Source: Clostridia bacterium (lineage in GTDB: Bacteria > Bacillota > Clostridia > Christensenellales > Borkfalkiaceae). From it: a DNA stretch of 64,000 bases. Where the stretch lies: contig JAFQEM010000023.1 in the NCBI GenBank assembly GCA_017399035.1, positions 1 to 64,000 on the forward strand, given 5' to 3'. Positions 25,981 to 35,340 of this stretch are shown here, piece after piece. The notes beneath the pieces are model-generated. The model was not told the origin of the DNA. It did not search any database and was given only the letters and a program-made list of their open reading frames with translations. The stretch's first letter is position 1. Each line of letters starts with the position of its first letter. The translations under genes and the position numbers were made by a program.

Positions 25981-26844
25981 TTAATCACCTTCAACCATAG
26001 TACCTGCGCCCTCGTCGGTAAAAAGTTCCATTAAAATAGAGTGAGGAATTCTTCCGTCCATAATAATAACTTTTTTAACACCGTGAGAAATTGCGTCTAT
26101 ACAGCATTTAATTTTAGGTATCATTCCACCTTGAATAGTTCCGTCTGCAAGAAGTTTTTCAGACTCTTTTACCGTGATGTGCGGAATTAAGGTAGAGGGG
26201 TCGTCTTTATCTTTAAGTAAGCCTGCAATATCGGTCATCATAATAAGTCTTTTTGCACCCAGCGCACCTGCTATACGAGCAGCAGCGGTATCCGCGTTGA
26301 TATTATAAGCGTTGCTTTCTTTATCACAACCCACGGTAGATATTACCGGAATATAACCCTTTTCTAAAAGGTCGGTTACAGGTTCAATATTTACGCTAGT
26401 AATTTCACCAACAAAACCTAAACGTTCGTCTTTAACCTTTGCCTCAATAAGATGCCCGTCCATACCAGAAAGCCCCATAGCCTTTCCGCCTTTAACTTGA
26501 ATATGGTTTACGAGCGTTTTGTTTATTTTTCCAGCAAGAACCATTTGAACGATATCAACAGTCTCTTTATCGGTAACGCGAAGTCCGTCAACAAACTGCG
26601 CTTTTTTGCCAAGTTTATCCATCATTTCGCTTATTTCAGGTCCGCCACCGTGAACTAAAACAATTTTAACGCCAGTGAGCCACAAAAGCACAATATCTTG
26701 CATAACTTGTTCTTTTAGTTCTTGGTTTATCATTGCGTTTCCGCCGTATTTTACCACAACTATTTCGCCGTTATATCTTTTTATGTAAGGTAATGCTTGG
26801 GTTAAAACTTCCGCGCGTTGCGCATTAGTAAAATGTTTATCCAT
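25981..26844 (-). CDS. argB: Acetylglutamate kinase
   Basis: A 287-residue amino-acid kinase phosphorylating N-acetylglutamate. VVKYGGNAM near residue 27 is the ATP-phosphate lysine/glycine loop, VLVHGGGPEI near 62 the substrate-binding loop, and NADTAAARIAGALGAKRLIMMTDIAGL near 180-205 the nucleotide domain (described by its ends NADTAAARIA and MMTDIAGL). The N-terminal extension AQRAEVLTQALPYIKRY is that of arginine-sensitive kinases, suggesting feedback control. It overlaps the amidotransferase gene upstream by eight bases. Confidence 0.95.
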   Translation of the reverse strand: MDKHFTNAQRAEVLTQALPYIKRYNGEIVVVKYGGNAMINQELKEQVMQDIVLLWLTGVKIVLVHGGGPEISEMMDKLGKKAQFVDGLRVTDKETVDIVQMVLAGKINKTLVNHIQVKGGKAMGLSGMDGHLIEAKVKDERLGFVGEITSVNIEPVTDLLEKGYIPVISTVGCDKESNAYNINADTAAARIAGALGAKRLIMMTDIAGLLKDKDDPSTLIPHITVKESEKLLADGTIQGGMIPKIKCCIDAISHGVKKVIIMDGRIPHSILMELFTDEGAGTMVEGD

Positions 26845-27529
26845 TGTCGTTTCCTTTTAATTTTTTACAAATTTCTATAAATTTTTTAAATAAGTTTTCT
26901 TCTCTAACTGCGCCTGATTTTTGAGAATTTTCAAAATAAACGGTTGCAGTTTCTACCATTCTTTCAGGGTGCCATTGAACTGCGAAAATAGGCAAACTTT
27001 CGTGTTCAATACCCTCGATAATTTTACCATTTTCCGACCACGCAACGGCTTTTAATCCCTTCCCAAGTTTATCTATGGCTTGGTGATGATAACTGTTTGT
27101 AATAAATTCTTTGCCGTGTACTTGGTGCAAAATGCTTTTCTCTTTAGTCGTTACCGTATGGAACTTTCCGTCGGTATGCTTTTGGTGGCAATCTATATGT
27201 TGAACTAAACTTCCGCCAAGCGCAACGTTTATAAACTGACAACCACGACATATTCCAAATATAGGCTTGCCTGCCCTTAAATATGCATTAAAAAGTTTAA
27301 ATTCTATCTCGTCGCGCGCGTTGTCAACGTTTACCGAGCCGTCAATTTCTTGCCCGTAATATTTTGGGTTAATATCAACACCGCCCGATATAACTAGACC
27401 GTCATAGTTAAGGTCTACGCTTGGAAGATAGTTGTGAACGACTTGAGCGCCTGCGCTCTCTAACGCCTTTACGTAATATTCAGTTGACAAAGGAACTACG
27501 CCGTCGCTCATAAGAATTTTTATGGGCAT
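26837..27529 (-). CDS. Class I glutamine amidotransferase-like hydrolase (peptidase C26)
   Basis: A 230-residue protein of the gamma-glutamyl-GABA hydrolase (PuuD-like) family. GICRGCQFINVALGG near residue 93 holds the nucleophilic cysteine in its elbow, and FAVQWHPERM near 190 the catalytic histidine. VISGGVDINPKYYGQEI near 50 is the oxyanion-hole segment typical of PuuD-like enzymes. It is inserted between argJ and argB with overlaps on both sides (ATG-stop overlap with argJ), so it is fully embedded in the arg operon although no arginine biosynthesis step needs such an enzyme. A role in glutamyl-conjugate turnover or glutamate supply is conceivable but unproven. Confidence 0.85.
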   Translation of the reverse strand: MPIKILMSDGVVPLSTEYYVKALESAGAQVVHNYLPSVDLNYDGLVISGGVDINPKYYGQEIDGSVNVDNARDEIEFKLFNAYLRAGKPIFGICRGCQFINVALGGSLVQHIDCHQKHTDGKFHTVTTKEKSILHQVHGKEFITNSYHHQAIDKLGKGLKAVAWSENGKIIEGIEHESLPIFAVQWHPERMVETATVYFENSQKSGAVREENLFKKFIEICKKLKGNDNG

Positions 27530-28743
27530 TAGGTTCTATAATCTCCGTTTATTTTAACGTAATCGTAAGTTAAATCACAGCCCCACGCTTTTGAACAAAA
27601 TTCTCCGTCGTTGAGATTTACTAAAATAGTAATTTCTTTTTCTAACAAAATTTCTTTTGCCTTTTCTTCAGAGAAGGCTACGCCAGCGCCGTTTTTGCAC
27701 ACGTCAATAACGCCTTTTGGTGAACTGAACGCAACGTCTATTTTATTGACGTCTACGTCAGCACCGCTATAACCTATTGCACAAAGCACGCGCCCCCAGT
27801 TTGCATCTGCGCCGAACATTGCCGCCTTTGTTAAACTAGAACAAATAACGCTTTTTGCAACTGTTTTAGCAATTTTTAATTCTTTTGCTCCGCTAACTGA
27901 ACACTCTAAAAGTTTAGTTGCGCCCTCACCGTCGCCAGCAATCATTTTACAAAGCGTAACGTTTACGGTATTTAGCGCTTTCATAAACACTTCAAAATCT
28001 TCGCCGTCGCTAGTAATTTCCGTGTTTTCTGCCAAGCCGTTTGCAAGCACTGTTACCATATCGTTAGTAGAAGTGTCGCCGTCAACGCTTATCATATTAA
28101 AGGTGTTTTGAATATCACTCTTTAACGCTTTAGATAACATTTCACTTGATATTTTAACGTCAGAGGTGATAAACACAAGCATTGTTGCCATATTTGGGTG
28201 TATCATTCCACTACCCTTTGCAATTCCACCTATACGGCAAGTTTTTCCACCAACGGTAAATTCAACAGCAACTTCCTTAACGGCAAGGTCGGTGGTCATA
28301 ATACCTTCCGCAGCGTAAAGACCGCCGTCTTCAGAAAGACCTTTAGCAAGTTCGGGTATGCCGTTTGCTATAGGTTCAATATTTAAAGGTTGACCTATAA
28401 CGCCGGTTGATGCAACAACGATATCTTGCGCGTTGATATTTAACTCTTTTGCAACAAGTTCACTCATCTTTTCTGCAATTTCTATGCCGTTTGCATTGCA
28501 AGTATTAGCGTTGCCACTATTACAAATAACCGCTTGAGCAACACCGTTTTCTAAATGTTTTTTCGTAACGATTAACGGTGCGCCTTTAACCAAGTTAGTT
28601 GTGTATACTGCAGCCGCAGTTGCTGGCACTTGGCTATAAATTAAAGATATATCTCTTTTTTTGCGATTATGACGAATACCACAATGTATTCCGTTTGCCT
28701 TAAAACCTTTTGCGGCACATACACCGCCATTTATTATTTTCAT
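27529..28743 (-). CDS. argJ: Bifunctional ornithine acetyltransferase / N-acetylglutamate synthase
   Basis: A 404-residue ArgJ that recycles the acetyl group from acetylornithine to glutamate. KGSGMIHPNMATMLVF near residue 185 is the autocleavage site, cut before the threonine of MATML to give alpha and beta subunits. The N-terminal region (GFKANGIHCGIRHNRKKRD) and AMFGADANWGRVLCAIGYSG near 312 are family hallmarks. Whether it is mono- or bifunctional cannot be decided, though no separate argA or argE appears in this operon. Five bases separate it from argC. Confidence 0.95.
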   Translation of the reverse strand: MKIINGGVCAAKGFKANGIHCGIRHNRKKRDISLIYSQVPATAAAVYTTNLVKGAPLIVTKKHLENGVAQAVICNSGNANTCNANGIEIAEKMSELVAKELNINAQDIVVASTGVIGQPLNIEPIANGIPELAKGLSEDGGLYAAEGIMTTDLAVKEVAVEFTVGGKTCRIGGIAKGSGMIHPNMATMLVFITSDVKISSEMLSKALKSDIQNTFNMISVDGDTSTNDMVTVLANGLAENTEITSDGEDFEVFMKALNTVNVTLCKMIAGDGEGATKLLECSVSGAKELKIAKTVAKSVICSSLTKAAMFGADANWGRVLCAIGYSGADVDVNKIDVAFSSPKGVIDVCKNGAGVAFSEEKAKEILLEKEITILVNLNDGEFCSKAWGCDLTYDYVKINGDYRT

Positions 28744-28747
28744 TAGT

Positions 28748-29674
28748 CTATTCTCCGTAACTAAGTCCCGTGGTTTCTTCTACCCCAAGGATTATATTCA
28801 TATTTTGTATTGCTGCACCCGACGCGCCTTTTCCTAAATTATCAAAGCGTGAAACGAGCAAAATTCTATCTTCATTACCAAAAACGGAAATTTCCATATC
28901 GTCTCTGCCACGCATTGATGATGCAGACAAAAATCCGCCTTCGTCAGACTGGTCTTTGAATTTAACCATTTTTCCGTTATAAACGCTCTTGTATATTTCT
29001 TTTATTCCGTTTATATCCGTTTTTATATCTTTACCAAACACGGGAACGGTAACTTCCATACCTCTATCGTAATCGGAAACTATCGGGCAAAATAGTGGTA
29101 AATTTTGCAACCCGCAAACGGCTTTCATTTCGGGCAAATGCTTGTGCGTTTGAGAAAGACCGTATTGTCTAGGTGCGCCGTAAAGCAAGGGTTTTTCATT
29201 TTCATATTCGGCAATCATCTTTTTTCCACCACCAGTATAACCAGTTATTGAAAAGGCGGAAAGCAACACGTTTTTATCCATAACCCCCGCCTCAATAAGC
29301 GGATTTATCAACGCTATAAAACCGCTTGCATGACAGCCTGGGTTTGCAATTTTGTTTGAACTTTTAATCTTTTCTCTATACCCTTTAAGTTCTGCAAAAC
29401 CATACGCCCAGTTAGGATTAGTTCTATGCGCGGTTGAAGTGTCAATAACTTTAACTTTAGGGTTTTCTATCATTGAAACTGCCTCTATTGCAGCAACGTC
29501 TGGTAAGCATAAAAACGCAACGTCACAAGAATTTAGAGCATCTTTTCTAGCATTTGCATCTTTTCTTAACTCTTCGGGCAAAGTTATTAGTTGTAAATCT
29601 TTACGAGTAGAAAGTCTATCTAAAATTTTAAGCCCCGTAGTTCCTGCGCTACCGTCTATAAACACTTTATTCAT
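28748..29674 (-). CDS. argC: N-acetyl-gamma-glutamyl-phosphate reductase (short type)
   Basis: A 308-residue ArgC. ATG 29674 is chosen over the in-frame TTG at 29680 because GGAG lies 10 bases upstream. It reduces N-acetylglutamyl phosphate to the semialdehyde with NADPH. IDGSAGTTGLKI near residue 5 is the nucleotide-binding loop and NPGCHASGF near 112 holds the catalytic cysteine. The length and the GSAGTTG variant mark the short (type 2) ArgC, distinct from the ~345-residue type common in Bacillus. The start overlaps the end of argH. Confidence 0.93.
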   Translation of the reverse strand: MNKVFIDGSAGTTGLKILDRLSTRKDLQLITLPEELRKDANARKDALNSCDVAFLCLPDVAAIEAVSMIENPKVKVIDTSTAHRTNPNWAYGFAELKGYREKIKSSNKIANPGCHASGFIALINPLIEAGVMDKNVLLSAFSITGYTGGGKKMIAEYENEKPLLYGAPRQYGLSQTHKHLPEMKAVCGLQNLPLFCPIVSDYDRGMEVTVPVFGKDIKTDINGIKEIYKSVYNGKMVKFKDQSDEGGFLSASSMRGRDDMEISVFGNEDRILLVSRFDNLGKGASGAAIQNMNIILGVEETTGLSYGE

Positions 29675-31046
29675 TTTCAAGTTCTCCTTTAACGAACTCT
29701 ATTTGCTTTGCAACCGATTCGGGTGAAGTTCCCCCCTCGCTTATACGTTTATTAACGCAAGTTGCAAGGCTTATTTCATTAAACAAGTCTTCTTCAAAAA
29801 GTTGACTATAATTTTTATATTCATTTATGGTAAGGGTTTCTAAAACTTTGCCGTTCTTTATGCAATCGCCAACAATTTGACCGCAAATTTTATAAGCCGA
29901 CCTAAACGGCAAACCCTTTTTAACCAAATAATCTGCTAAATCGGTTGCATTTATAAAGCCTTTTTGCGCAGCGGTGAGCATATTGTCTGGCAAAACTTTC
30001 ATAGTTGCAACCATAGGCGCAAATACGTCAAGGCACATATCAACCGTATCCGCGCTATCAAATACCGCCTCTTTATCCTCTTGCATATCTTTGTTGTAAG
30101 CAAGTGGCAAACCTTTTAGCATAGTTAAAAGAGCGGTTAAATTGCCGTAAACCCTGCCCGTTTTTCCACGAACTAGTTCTGCCATATCAGAATTTTTTTT
30201 CTGTGGCATAATTGACGAACCTGTGGTATAAGCGTCGGAAAGTTCAACGAACTTAAATTCCCAACTTGACCAAAGAATAATTTCTTCTGAAAAACGTGAT
30301 AAGTGCATCATAAGCAACGAACAAGCAGATGCAAATTCCACGCAAAAATCTCTATCCGAAACGCCGTCTATACTATTTAGAGCAATGGTGTCAAACCCAA
30401 GTTTATTAGCCTCAAAACGGCGGTCTGTATCGTAAGTAGTTCCCGCCAAGGCGCAACAACCTATAGGGCTAACGTTGATGCGTTTAATAACGTCTTTAAA
30501 TCTATCAATATCACGAAGAAACATCATTGCGTAAGCCATAAGATGATGGCCAAACGTTATAGGTTGAGCGCGTTGCAAGTGAGTGTATCCTGGCATAATG
30601 GTAGATTTATTTTCTTCAGCCTTTAACAAAACTGCGTTTAATAATTCTTTAATTTTTGCAACGATAGAGTTCGCGCGCTCTCTTAAATACATTCTAGTAT
30701 CAAGAGCAACTTGGTCGTTACGACTGCGCGCCGTGTGAAGTTTTTTACCCAAATCGCCTATTCTTGCAGTAAGCACTTGTTCAACGAACATATGAATATC
30801 TTCGCAAGACATATCAATTTCAAGTTTGCCACTTTCTAAATCGTCTAAAATTCCTTGCAAACCCTCTATTAAAGCGTCAGCCTCTGAAGTGGATATTATA
30901 TTTTTTGCGCCGAGCATACTTGCGTGCGCGATACTTCCAACGATATCTTGCTTATACATTCTGCAATCGAATTTGATTGAAGAATTAAAGTCGTCCGCTA
31001 TTTTATCGGTAACGCCGTCAGTACGCCCCGTCCACATTTTTGCCAT
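29667..31046 (-). CDS. argH: Argininosuccinate lyase
   Basis: A 459-residue fumarase/aspartase-superfamily enzyme that cleaves argininosuccinate to arginine and fumarate. GSSIMPQKKNSD near residue 280 is the superfamily signature with the mobile catalytic serine; LHTARSRNDQVALDTRMYLR near 104-123 and GYTHLQRAQPITFGHHL near 157 complete the active site from other subunits. Length is standard. Encoded 71 bases after argG in the operon. Confidence 0.96.
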   Translation of the reverse strand: MAKMWTGRTDGVTDKIADDFNSSIKFDCRMYKQDIVGSIAHASMLGAKNIISTSEADALIEGLQGILDDLESGKLEIDMSCEDIHMFVEQVLTARIGDLGKKLHTARSRNDQVALDTRMYLRERANSIVAKIKELLNAVLLKAEENKSTIMPGYTHLQRAQPITFGHHLMAYAMMFLRDIDRFKDVIKRINVSPIGCCALAGTTYDTDRRFEANKLGFDTIALNSIDGVSDRDFCVEFASACSLLMMHLSRFSEEIILWSSWEFKFVELSDAYTTGSSIMPQKKNSDMAELVRGKTGRVYGNLTALLTMLKGLPLAYNKDMQEDKEAVFDSADTVDMCLDVFAPMVATMKVLPDNMLTAAQKGFINATDLADYLVKKGLPFRSAYKICGQIVGDCIKNGKVLETLTINEYKNYSQLFEEDLFNEISLATCVNKRISEGGTSPESVAKQIEFVKGELENE

Positions 31047-31117
31047 AATTTTTCTCCGTAAAAAATCAAATTGTCCTGCGCGGAAAAAAGCCCGTGCAGG
31101 ACGAATATTATTTAGCC

Positions 31118-32338
31118 TTATTTATCGTTGCCGTCAACCATTGCTTGAACCTTGATAGGTAAGCCGAAAAGATTGATAAAGCCTTCTGCATCTTTTTGGT
31201 TATAATCACTTTCACCAAAAGTTGCAATCTCTTCGCTATAGAGTGAATAAGGACTCCATACGCCTGCGTTAATCATATTACCTTTGTAAAGTTTAAGACG
31301 TACTTTACCAGTAACTTTTTCTTGAGTTTTGTCAACGAACGCTGCAAGAGCCTCTCTTAAAGGTGTAAACCATTGTCCGTTATAAACAAGTTCACCGTAA
31401 GTGATGGCAAGTTTTTGTTTTTCGTGAGCGGTGTATTTGTCAAGACAAATCATTTCAAGAACAGTATGCGCTTTGTAAAGGATTGCGCCACCAGGGGTTT
31501 CGTATACGCCACGGCACTTCATACCAACCAAACGGTTTTCTACGATATCAAGAATACCTATACCGTTTTCGCCACCGAGTTTGTTGAGTTTTAAGATGAT
31601 ATCTTTTGCGCTCATCTTTTCGCCGTCTAAAGCAACGGGCTTACCTTGTTCAAATTCAAGTTCAACGTAGGTAGGCTTGTCGGGTGCATTTATAGGTGAA
31701 ACGCCCATTTCCAAGAAACCTTTCTTTTCATAAGTAGGTTCGTTGCCCGTATCTTCAAGGTCTAAACCTTCGTGTGATAAGTGCCACAAGTTTTTATCTT
31801 TTGAATAGTTTGTTTCTCTATTGATTTTCAAAGGAACGTTGTGTGCCTCTGCGTAGTCAATTTCTTCTTCACGAGACTTAATGTCCCATTCACGCCAAGG
31901 CGCAATGATAGGCATATTTGGGCAGAAGTGCTTAAAAGTAAGTTCAAAACGAACTTGGTCGTTACCCTTACCCGTGCAACCGTGAGCGATAGCGTCTGCG
32001 CCCTCTTTCTTTGCAATTTCTGCCAAAGCCTTTGCAATACAAGGACGTGCGTGTGAAGTACCAAGCAAATATTCTTCGTAAATAGCGCCTGCTTTTACGC
32101 AAGGAATAATATAGTTGTCAACGTAATCGTCGGTAAGGTCAAGAACGTAACATTTGCTTGCACCTGTTTTAATTGCCTTTTCTTCTAAACCGTCAAGTTC
32201 GTCTGCTTGACCAACGTTTGCAGCAACGGCAATAACTTCACAGTTGTTATAATTTTCTTTAAGCCAAGGGATAATTATAGACGTATCTAAACCACCCGAA
32301 TAGGCCAAAACTACTTTCTTAATATCTTCTTTTTTCAT
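31118..32338 (-). CDS. argG: Argininosuccinate synthase
   Basis: First gene of the arg operon. A 406-residue ATP-dependent ligase joining citrulline and aspartate. [18 protein letters not shown] at residues 9-26 is the ATP-pyrophosphatase P-loop; [18 protein letters not shown] near 115 binds citrulline and aspartate. Length is that of the family. ATG 32338 follows GGAGGATATT with a short leader of about 30 bases from the predicted transcription start, which leaves no room for a riboswitch; regulation is probably by ArgR at the upstream sites. Confidence 0.97.
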   Translation of the reverse strand: MKKEDIKKVVLAYSGGLDTSIIIPWLKENYNNCEVIAVAANVGQADELDGLEEKAIKTGASKCYVLDLTDDYVDNYIIPCVKAGAIYEEYLLGTSHARPCIAKALAEIAKKEGADAIAHGCTGKGNDQVRFELTFKHFCPNMPIIAPWREWDIKSREEEIDYAEAHNVPLKINRETNYSKDKNLWHLSHEGLDLEDTGNEPTYEKKGFLEMGVSPINAPDKPTYVELEFEQGKPVALDGEKMSAKDIILKLNKLGGENGIGILDIVENRLVGMKCRGVYETPGGAILYKAHTVLEMICLDKYTAHEKQKLAITYGELVYNGQWFTPLREALAAFVDKTQEKVTGKVRLKLYKGNMINAGVWSPYSLYSEEIATFGESDYNQKDAEGFINLFGLPIKVQAMVDGNDK

Positions 32339-32372
32339 AATATCCTCCGTGGGAACTTTAATTTACCCGTTT

Positions 32373-32401
32373 ATTATACCGCTATTGAAAATATATGTCA
32401 A
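32373..32401 (-). promoter_or_regulatory. Promoter of the arg operon
   Basis: Perfect consensus on the minus strand: TTGACA (32396-32401), 17-base spacer, TATAAT (32373-32378). Confidence 0.85.
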
Positions 32402-32419
32402 CTCTTTAACCTGCCTTTT

Positions 32420-32517
32420 TGAATTATTTTATGAATATTTTTATGAATATTTATGAATATTTGCATATTTATTTACTTTATTCATTTATAATTGCATATT
32501 ACTCATTTTTATTCACT
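32420..32517. promoter_or_regulatory. Cluster of ARG-box-like ArgR sites
   Basis: Immediately upstream of the arg promoter, TGAAT/ATTCA-type half-sites repeat: ATGAATAT at 32431, 32443 and 32453, TGAATT at 32420, TTCATT near 32480 and TTCA near 32512. ArgR/AhrC operators are built from such half-sites (TGAATnnnnATTCA). The cluster lies just before the -35, so hexameric ArgR could bind several sites at once. Confidence 0.65.
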
Positions 32518-32551
32518 TTTAATTTTTTCTAAATTTTTTTATCAAAAAGTT

Positions 32552-32581
32552 AAAAACCACCGATAAATTTCGGTGGTTTTA
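32552..32581. terminator. Terminator of the aldolase operon
   Basis: AAAAACCACCGA pairs with TCGGTGGTTTTT around six bases, flanked by T-runs on both strands. It ends the minus-strand aldolase gene 33 bases past its stop and insulates it from the arg operon. Confidence 0.8.
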
Positions 32582-32614
32582 TTTTTCTTTATTGAAAATT
32601 TTTAATACATTAAA

Positions 32615-33643
32615 TTATTTTACTGAACGACGGTATTTTTCCGCTTCCCAGTTGTTGATAAAATAAACTTCTTTTTCGTTCATTTTTGAAACGGTGAGTC
32701 CGTTATTTTTAACAGCGGTTACTACGAACAAATATGCTGCAAGAGTTTCTTCTAAAGTGGTTGCTTGTTTAATATCCGTATTATAATAAACGTTTCCACC
32801 GTCAACAACCAAAGTGTTTGGTGAGTGCGCCAAAATGTTGTTAAGATAAACAAGTTGGTCGGGATATAAAGGCGTTTGGTCAAGAAGTGCCTTATCTAAA
32901 ACGTTTTCTTTAACGAAATTTTTAACGATAGGCGTATCAGAAATAAAACCGCTTTCGGTAGGATTAAGTTTTACGCTACGGAAATTATCTTCAAGATTAA
33001 AATAAGTTCTAATAGTTTCGTTTACGTCGGTATTGACAGCCTTTACCCTTTCGATATATTCGCCCGTAACGACAAGACCGTGGTTTTTCATAAAGATTAC
33101 TTCAGGATATTTTCCGTTTTCTTTAACGTACTCTTCAATTTTATTCTTCATTGCAAGGGTAAGTTCAAAACCGGGGTTAATATACGGCAAGAAAATAAAA
33201 CCAAAATCTTTATCTTTGAAAAGTTTTTCAGCAAGTTGTTCGCCTTCCATACTGCAAGTGATTATATTTGCATATACAGAGTGGGTGTGAATAACGTATT
33301 TTTTCAATATTGCGTGAAAACCTACTTCAACGCTTGGGCGAAGAGTTGCCATTCCGTCGATTGCGATTACCGAACTTTTAGAAACTTCTGCGCTCTCTTT
33401 TTCGTAATCTTTTTCAACGCTCAAATCAACGCTTTCATAATAGTCTTTAATTTTATTTTTATCAACGGCAACGAAAGCAGTATTTTCAGATATATCTACT
33501 AAACGATAACCCGACGCCTTGATAAGCATTGCATTGCTGTTGCAAACTTTAACCGACGTGTTTCCACCACCGCCTTGGGTGTAGTCTGCACGACTGCCTG
33601 AATATTGTGAAATTTCAATTAAATCTTTGATTGCATTTTTCAT
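32615..33643 (-). CDS. Class II aldolase/adducin-family protein
   Basis: A 342-residue protein resembling the aldolase half of rhamnulose-1-phosphate aldolase and L-fuculose-phosphate aldolase. TQGGGGNTSVK near residue 23 binds phosphate; PSVEVGFHAIL near 103 carries the catalytic glutamate; VIHTHSVYANI near 117 the zinc HxH; FMKNHGLVVTG near 185 the third zinc histidine. All active-site residues are present, so it should be a working enzyme making dihydroxyacetone phosphate plus an aldehyde from a deoxyketose phosphate. Because rhamnosidases occur in the window, rhamnulose phosphate is a reasonable but unproven substrate. Confidence 0.82.
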   Translation of the reverse strand: MKNAIKDLIEISQYSGSRADYTQGGGGNTSVKVCNSNAMLIKASGYRLVDISENTAFVAVDKNKIKDYYESVDLSVEKDYEKESAEVSKSSVIAIDGMATLRPSVEVGFHAILKKYVIHTHSVYANIITCSMEGEQLAEKLFKDKDFGFIFLPYINPGFELTLAMKNKIEEYVKENGKYPEVIFMKNHGLVVTGEYIERVKAVNTDVNETIRTYFNLEDNFRSVKLNPTESGFISDTPIVKNFVKENVLDKALLDQTPLYPDQLVYLNNILAHSPNTLVVDGGNVYYNTDIKQATTLEETLAAYLFVVTAVKNNGLTVSKMNEKEVYFINNWEAEKYRRSVK

Positions 33644-33694
33644 ATTTTTTTCCCTTTTAATATATTTTAACTTTTTAAGGCAATTTGCCCTTTT

Positions 33695-34987
33695 TTATTC
33701 GCTTAAATTAAACGCTTTGTTTATGTCTTGCACTTCTTTATCGCTTATCATAACAATTTCGCCTATCATCTTTGCGTGTATTATGGTGTTTGCCGTAAAT
33801 TCTGCAACTTCCAAACGGTCAAACGCATTGATAAGAGTGCTACCCGTACTTATAACGCTGTCGTTATCAACCAAAACAACTGGTGATTTGTCTGAAATCA
33901 TATCTGAAATCTTTTGTGGATTTACGATATTTGTTCCAAACGGTACTCTACCTATATCACGCATTGCAATGTATGATTCGGGTATAGTACGGCTATCAAT
34001 AGGCGTATGAGTTACGCCAAACGCCATTAGATGTTTGGGGTGCGCAACCGTAATTGCGTTTATTTCGGGGTGATTATCGTAAATAAGTTTATGCAAGCCT
34101 ACTGAACGACTGGGGCGTTTACCCGCCTCTCTCCAGTTATGTTCTATTCTTACTATATCTTCTGGCTCAATGTATTTTCTATCTACGCCGTAAGGGGTTA
34201 TAAGAAAAGAATTTTCGTTAAGTCTAACAGAAAAAGTTCCTTGCGTGCTAGTAAAAAGTCCTTGGTCGTAAGAACGGTGAATTAGCGCGCACATTTCTTT
34301 TCTTAATCTTCTTTCTTCAGAACTGTAAGTGGTTGGGATAAATTCGCCTAACGTGTTAATCCCCTTTCTACCGTTTAGTTCTATTTGTTCGTCAGTTAAA
34401 CCTTCGGGTTTACCAAGAATTGATGCTGTTATACCTATTGATGCTGCGAAGTTAAGAGTTTCAAAACGCTTGAACGCCTCAAATAGACTGTCTGCGCAAG
34501 TTATTACGCCGTGATTTTCCATAATTACTGCGTTTTGACCTTTTTTAATTTCGTTTACTATGCGTTGCGCAAGAGCATCACTACCAGGAACTTCGTAAGG
34601 GGCAATTCCAACTTGACCACAAACTTGGTGTGGGGTTGGAATTATATTTACGTTTGGAATTTGCCTTATTAAGCTGTAACTTACAAGTGCCGGTGGGTGC
34701 GCGTGTAAAACCGCAGAAACGTCTGAACGAGTTTCGTAAACAAGTTTATGGAAGGGAAGTTCAACCGATGGTTTATGTTTTCCGATAACAGTGCCGTCAG
34801 GAAGAACTTTACATATATCCGACGGTGTGAGCGAACCTTTGTCTATTCCAGACGGCGTAATCCAAATATTCCCCTCACTGTCAAGTATTGAAAGATTGCC
34901 ACCCGACGTTGTGGTTAGCCCTTTTTGATAAACCCTATTGATAAGCAGAACGATTTGCTCTGCAGGGTGCATTAAGTTAAAATTCAT
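33695..34987 (-). CDS. Tandem class II aldolase-like protein, second domain degenerate
   Basis: 430 residues made of two class II aldolase domains in one chain. Domain 1 (1-215) has intact sites: TSGGNLS near 28, PSVELPFHKL with glutamate, VLHAHPPAL with the HxH pair, and IMENHGVIT. Domain 2 (225-430) repeats the layout but has lost them: PSRSVGLHKL lacks the glutamate, ITVAHPKHL lacks the first histidine, and LVDNDSVIS replaces NHG. Domain 2 is therefore unlikely to bind zinc or catalyse and may be structural or regulatory. Normal family members are about 215-275 residues with one domain. ATG 34987 has AAGGAGAACGTAT before it. Downstream is the single-domain aldolase. Confidence 0.85.
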   Translation of the reverse strand: MNFNLMHPAEQIVLLINRVYQKGLTTTSGGNLSILDSEGNIWITPSGIDKGSLTPSDICKVLPDGTVIGKHKPSVELPFHKLVYETRSDVSAVLHAHPPALVSYSLIRQIPNVNIIPTPHQVCGQVGIAPYEVPGSDALAQRIVNEIKKGQNAVIMENHGVITCADSLFEAFKRFETLNFAASIGITASILGKPEGLTDEQIELNGRKGINTLGEFIPTTYSSEERRLRKEMCALIHRSYDQGLFTSTQGTFSVRLNENSFLITPYGVDRKYIEPEDIVRIEHNWREAGKRPSRSVGLHKLIYDNHPEINAITVAHPKHLMAFGVTHTPIDSRTIPESYIAMRDIGRVPFGTNIVNPQKISDMISDKSPVVLVDNDSVISTGSTLINAFDRLEVAEFTANTIIHAKMIGEIVMISDKEVQDINKAFNLSE

Positions 34988-35040
34988 ATACGTTCTCCTT
35001 TTTTTTAGTTCATTTTCCCAAAATAATTAAGTTGTTTTTA

Positions 35041-35340
35041 TAAAACGGTAGTTTTACAAAGATTTTGACACTAGTCAAAAGACTTATTTCTCAAAGTTTA
35101 TAATACAAGAAGTTGGGCGTTTGCTCGCAAGGACGCAGAACTTCGCCGTATTTCAAACTAGAAGTGTAAAAAACTGAAAAGTTTTTACAGTAAAACGACA
35201 GTTTTACAAAGATTTTGACGTCAGTCAAAAGACTTGTTTATCAAAGTTTATAATACAAGAAGTTGGGCGTTTGCTCGCAAGGACGCAGAACTTCGCCGTA
35301 TTTCAAACTAGAAGTGTAAATCGCTAGATTTACCGTAAAG
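35041..35340. repeat. 150-base tandem duplication
   Basis: 35041-35190 and 35191-35340 match with a period of exactly 150 bases. Bases 101-170 of each unit are identical. The few changes in the first part fall mostly in hairpin loops; the last 20 bases of each unit differ. Each unit contains a TTTTGAC/GTCAAAA hairpin and a nested stem built from GAAGTT, GCGT and TTGC with their complements GCAA, ACGC and AACTTC. Confidence 0.85.

Noticed and set aside
31828-32064. 78-codon minus-strand frame inside argG
   Set aside because: Same strand but different frame within an intact essential biosynthetic gene; low-complexity threonine/arginine-rich translation.
32339-32366. Possible riboswitch in the argG leader
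   Set aside because: The consensus promoter leaves a leader of only about 30 bases, too short for a riboswitch; ARG-box-like sites explain regulation.
33080-33502. 140-codon plus-strand open frame
   Set aside because: Antisense to the class II aldolase gene with all catalytic residues; the product is phenylalanine-rich and resembles nothing.
35041-35340. Tandem repeat considered as a CRISPR array
   Set aside because: Only two 150-base units without spacers of uniform size and no cas genes; the structure is hairpin-based.
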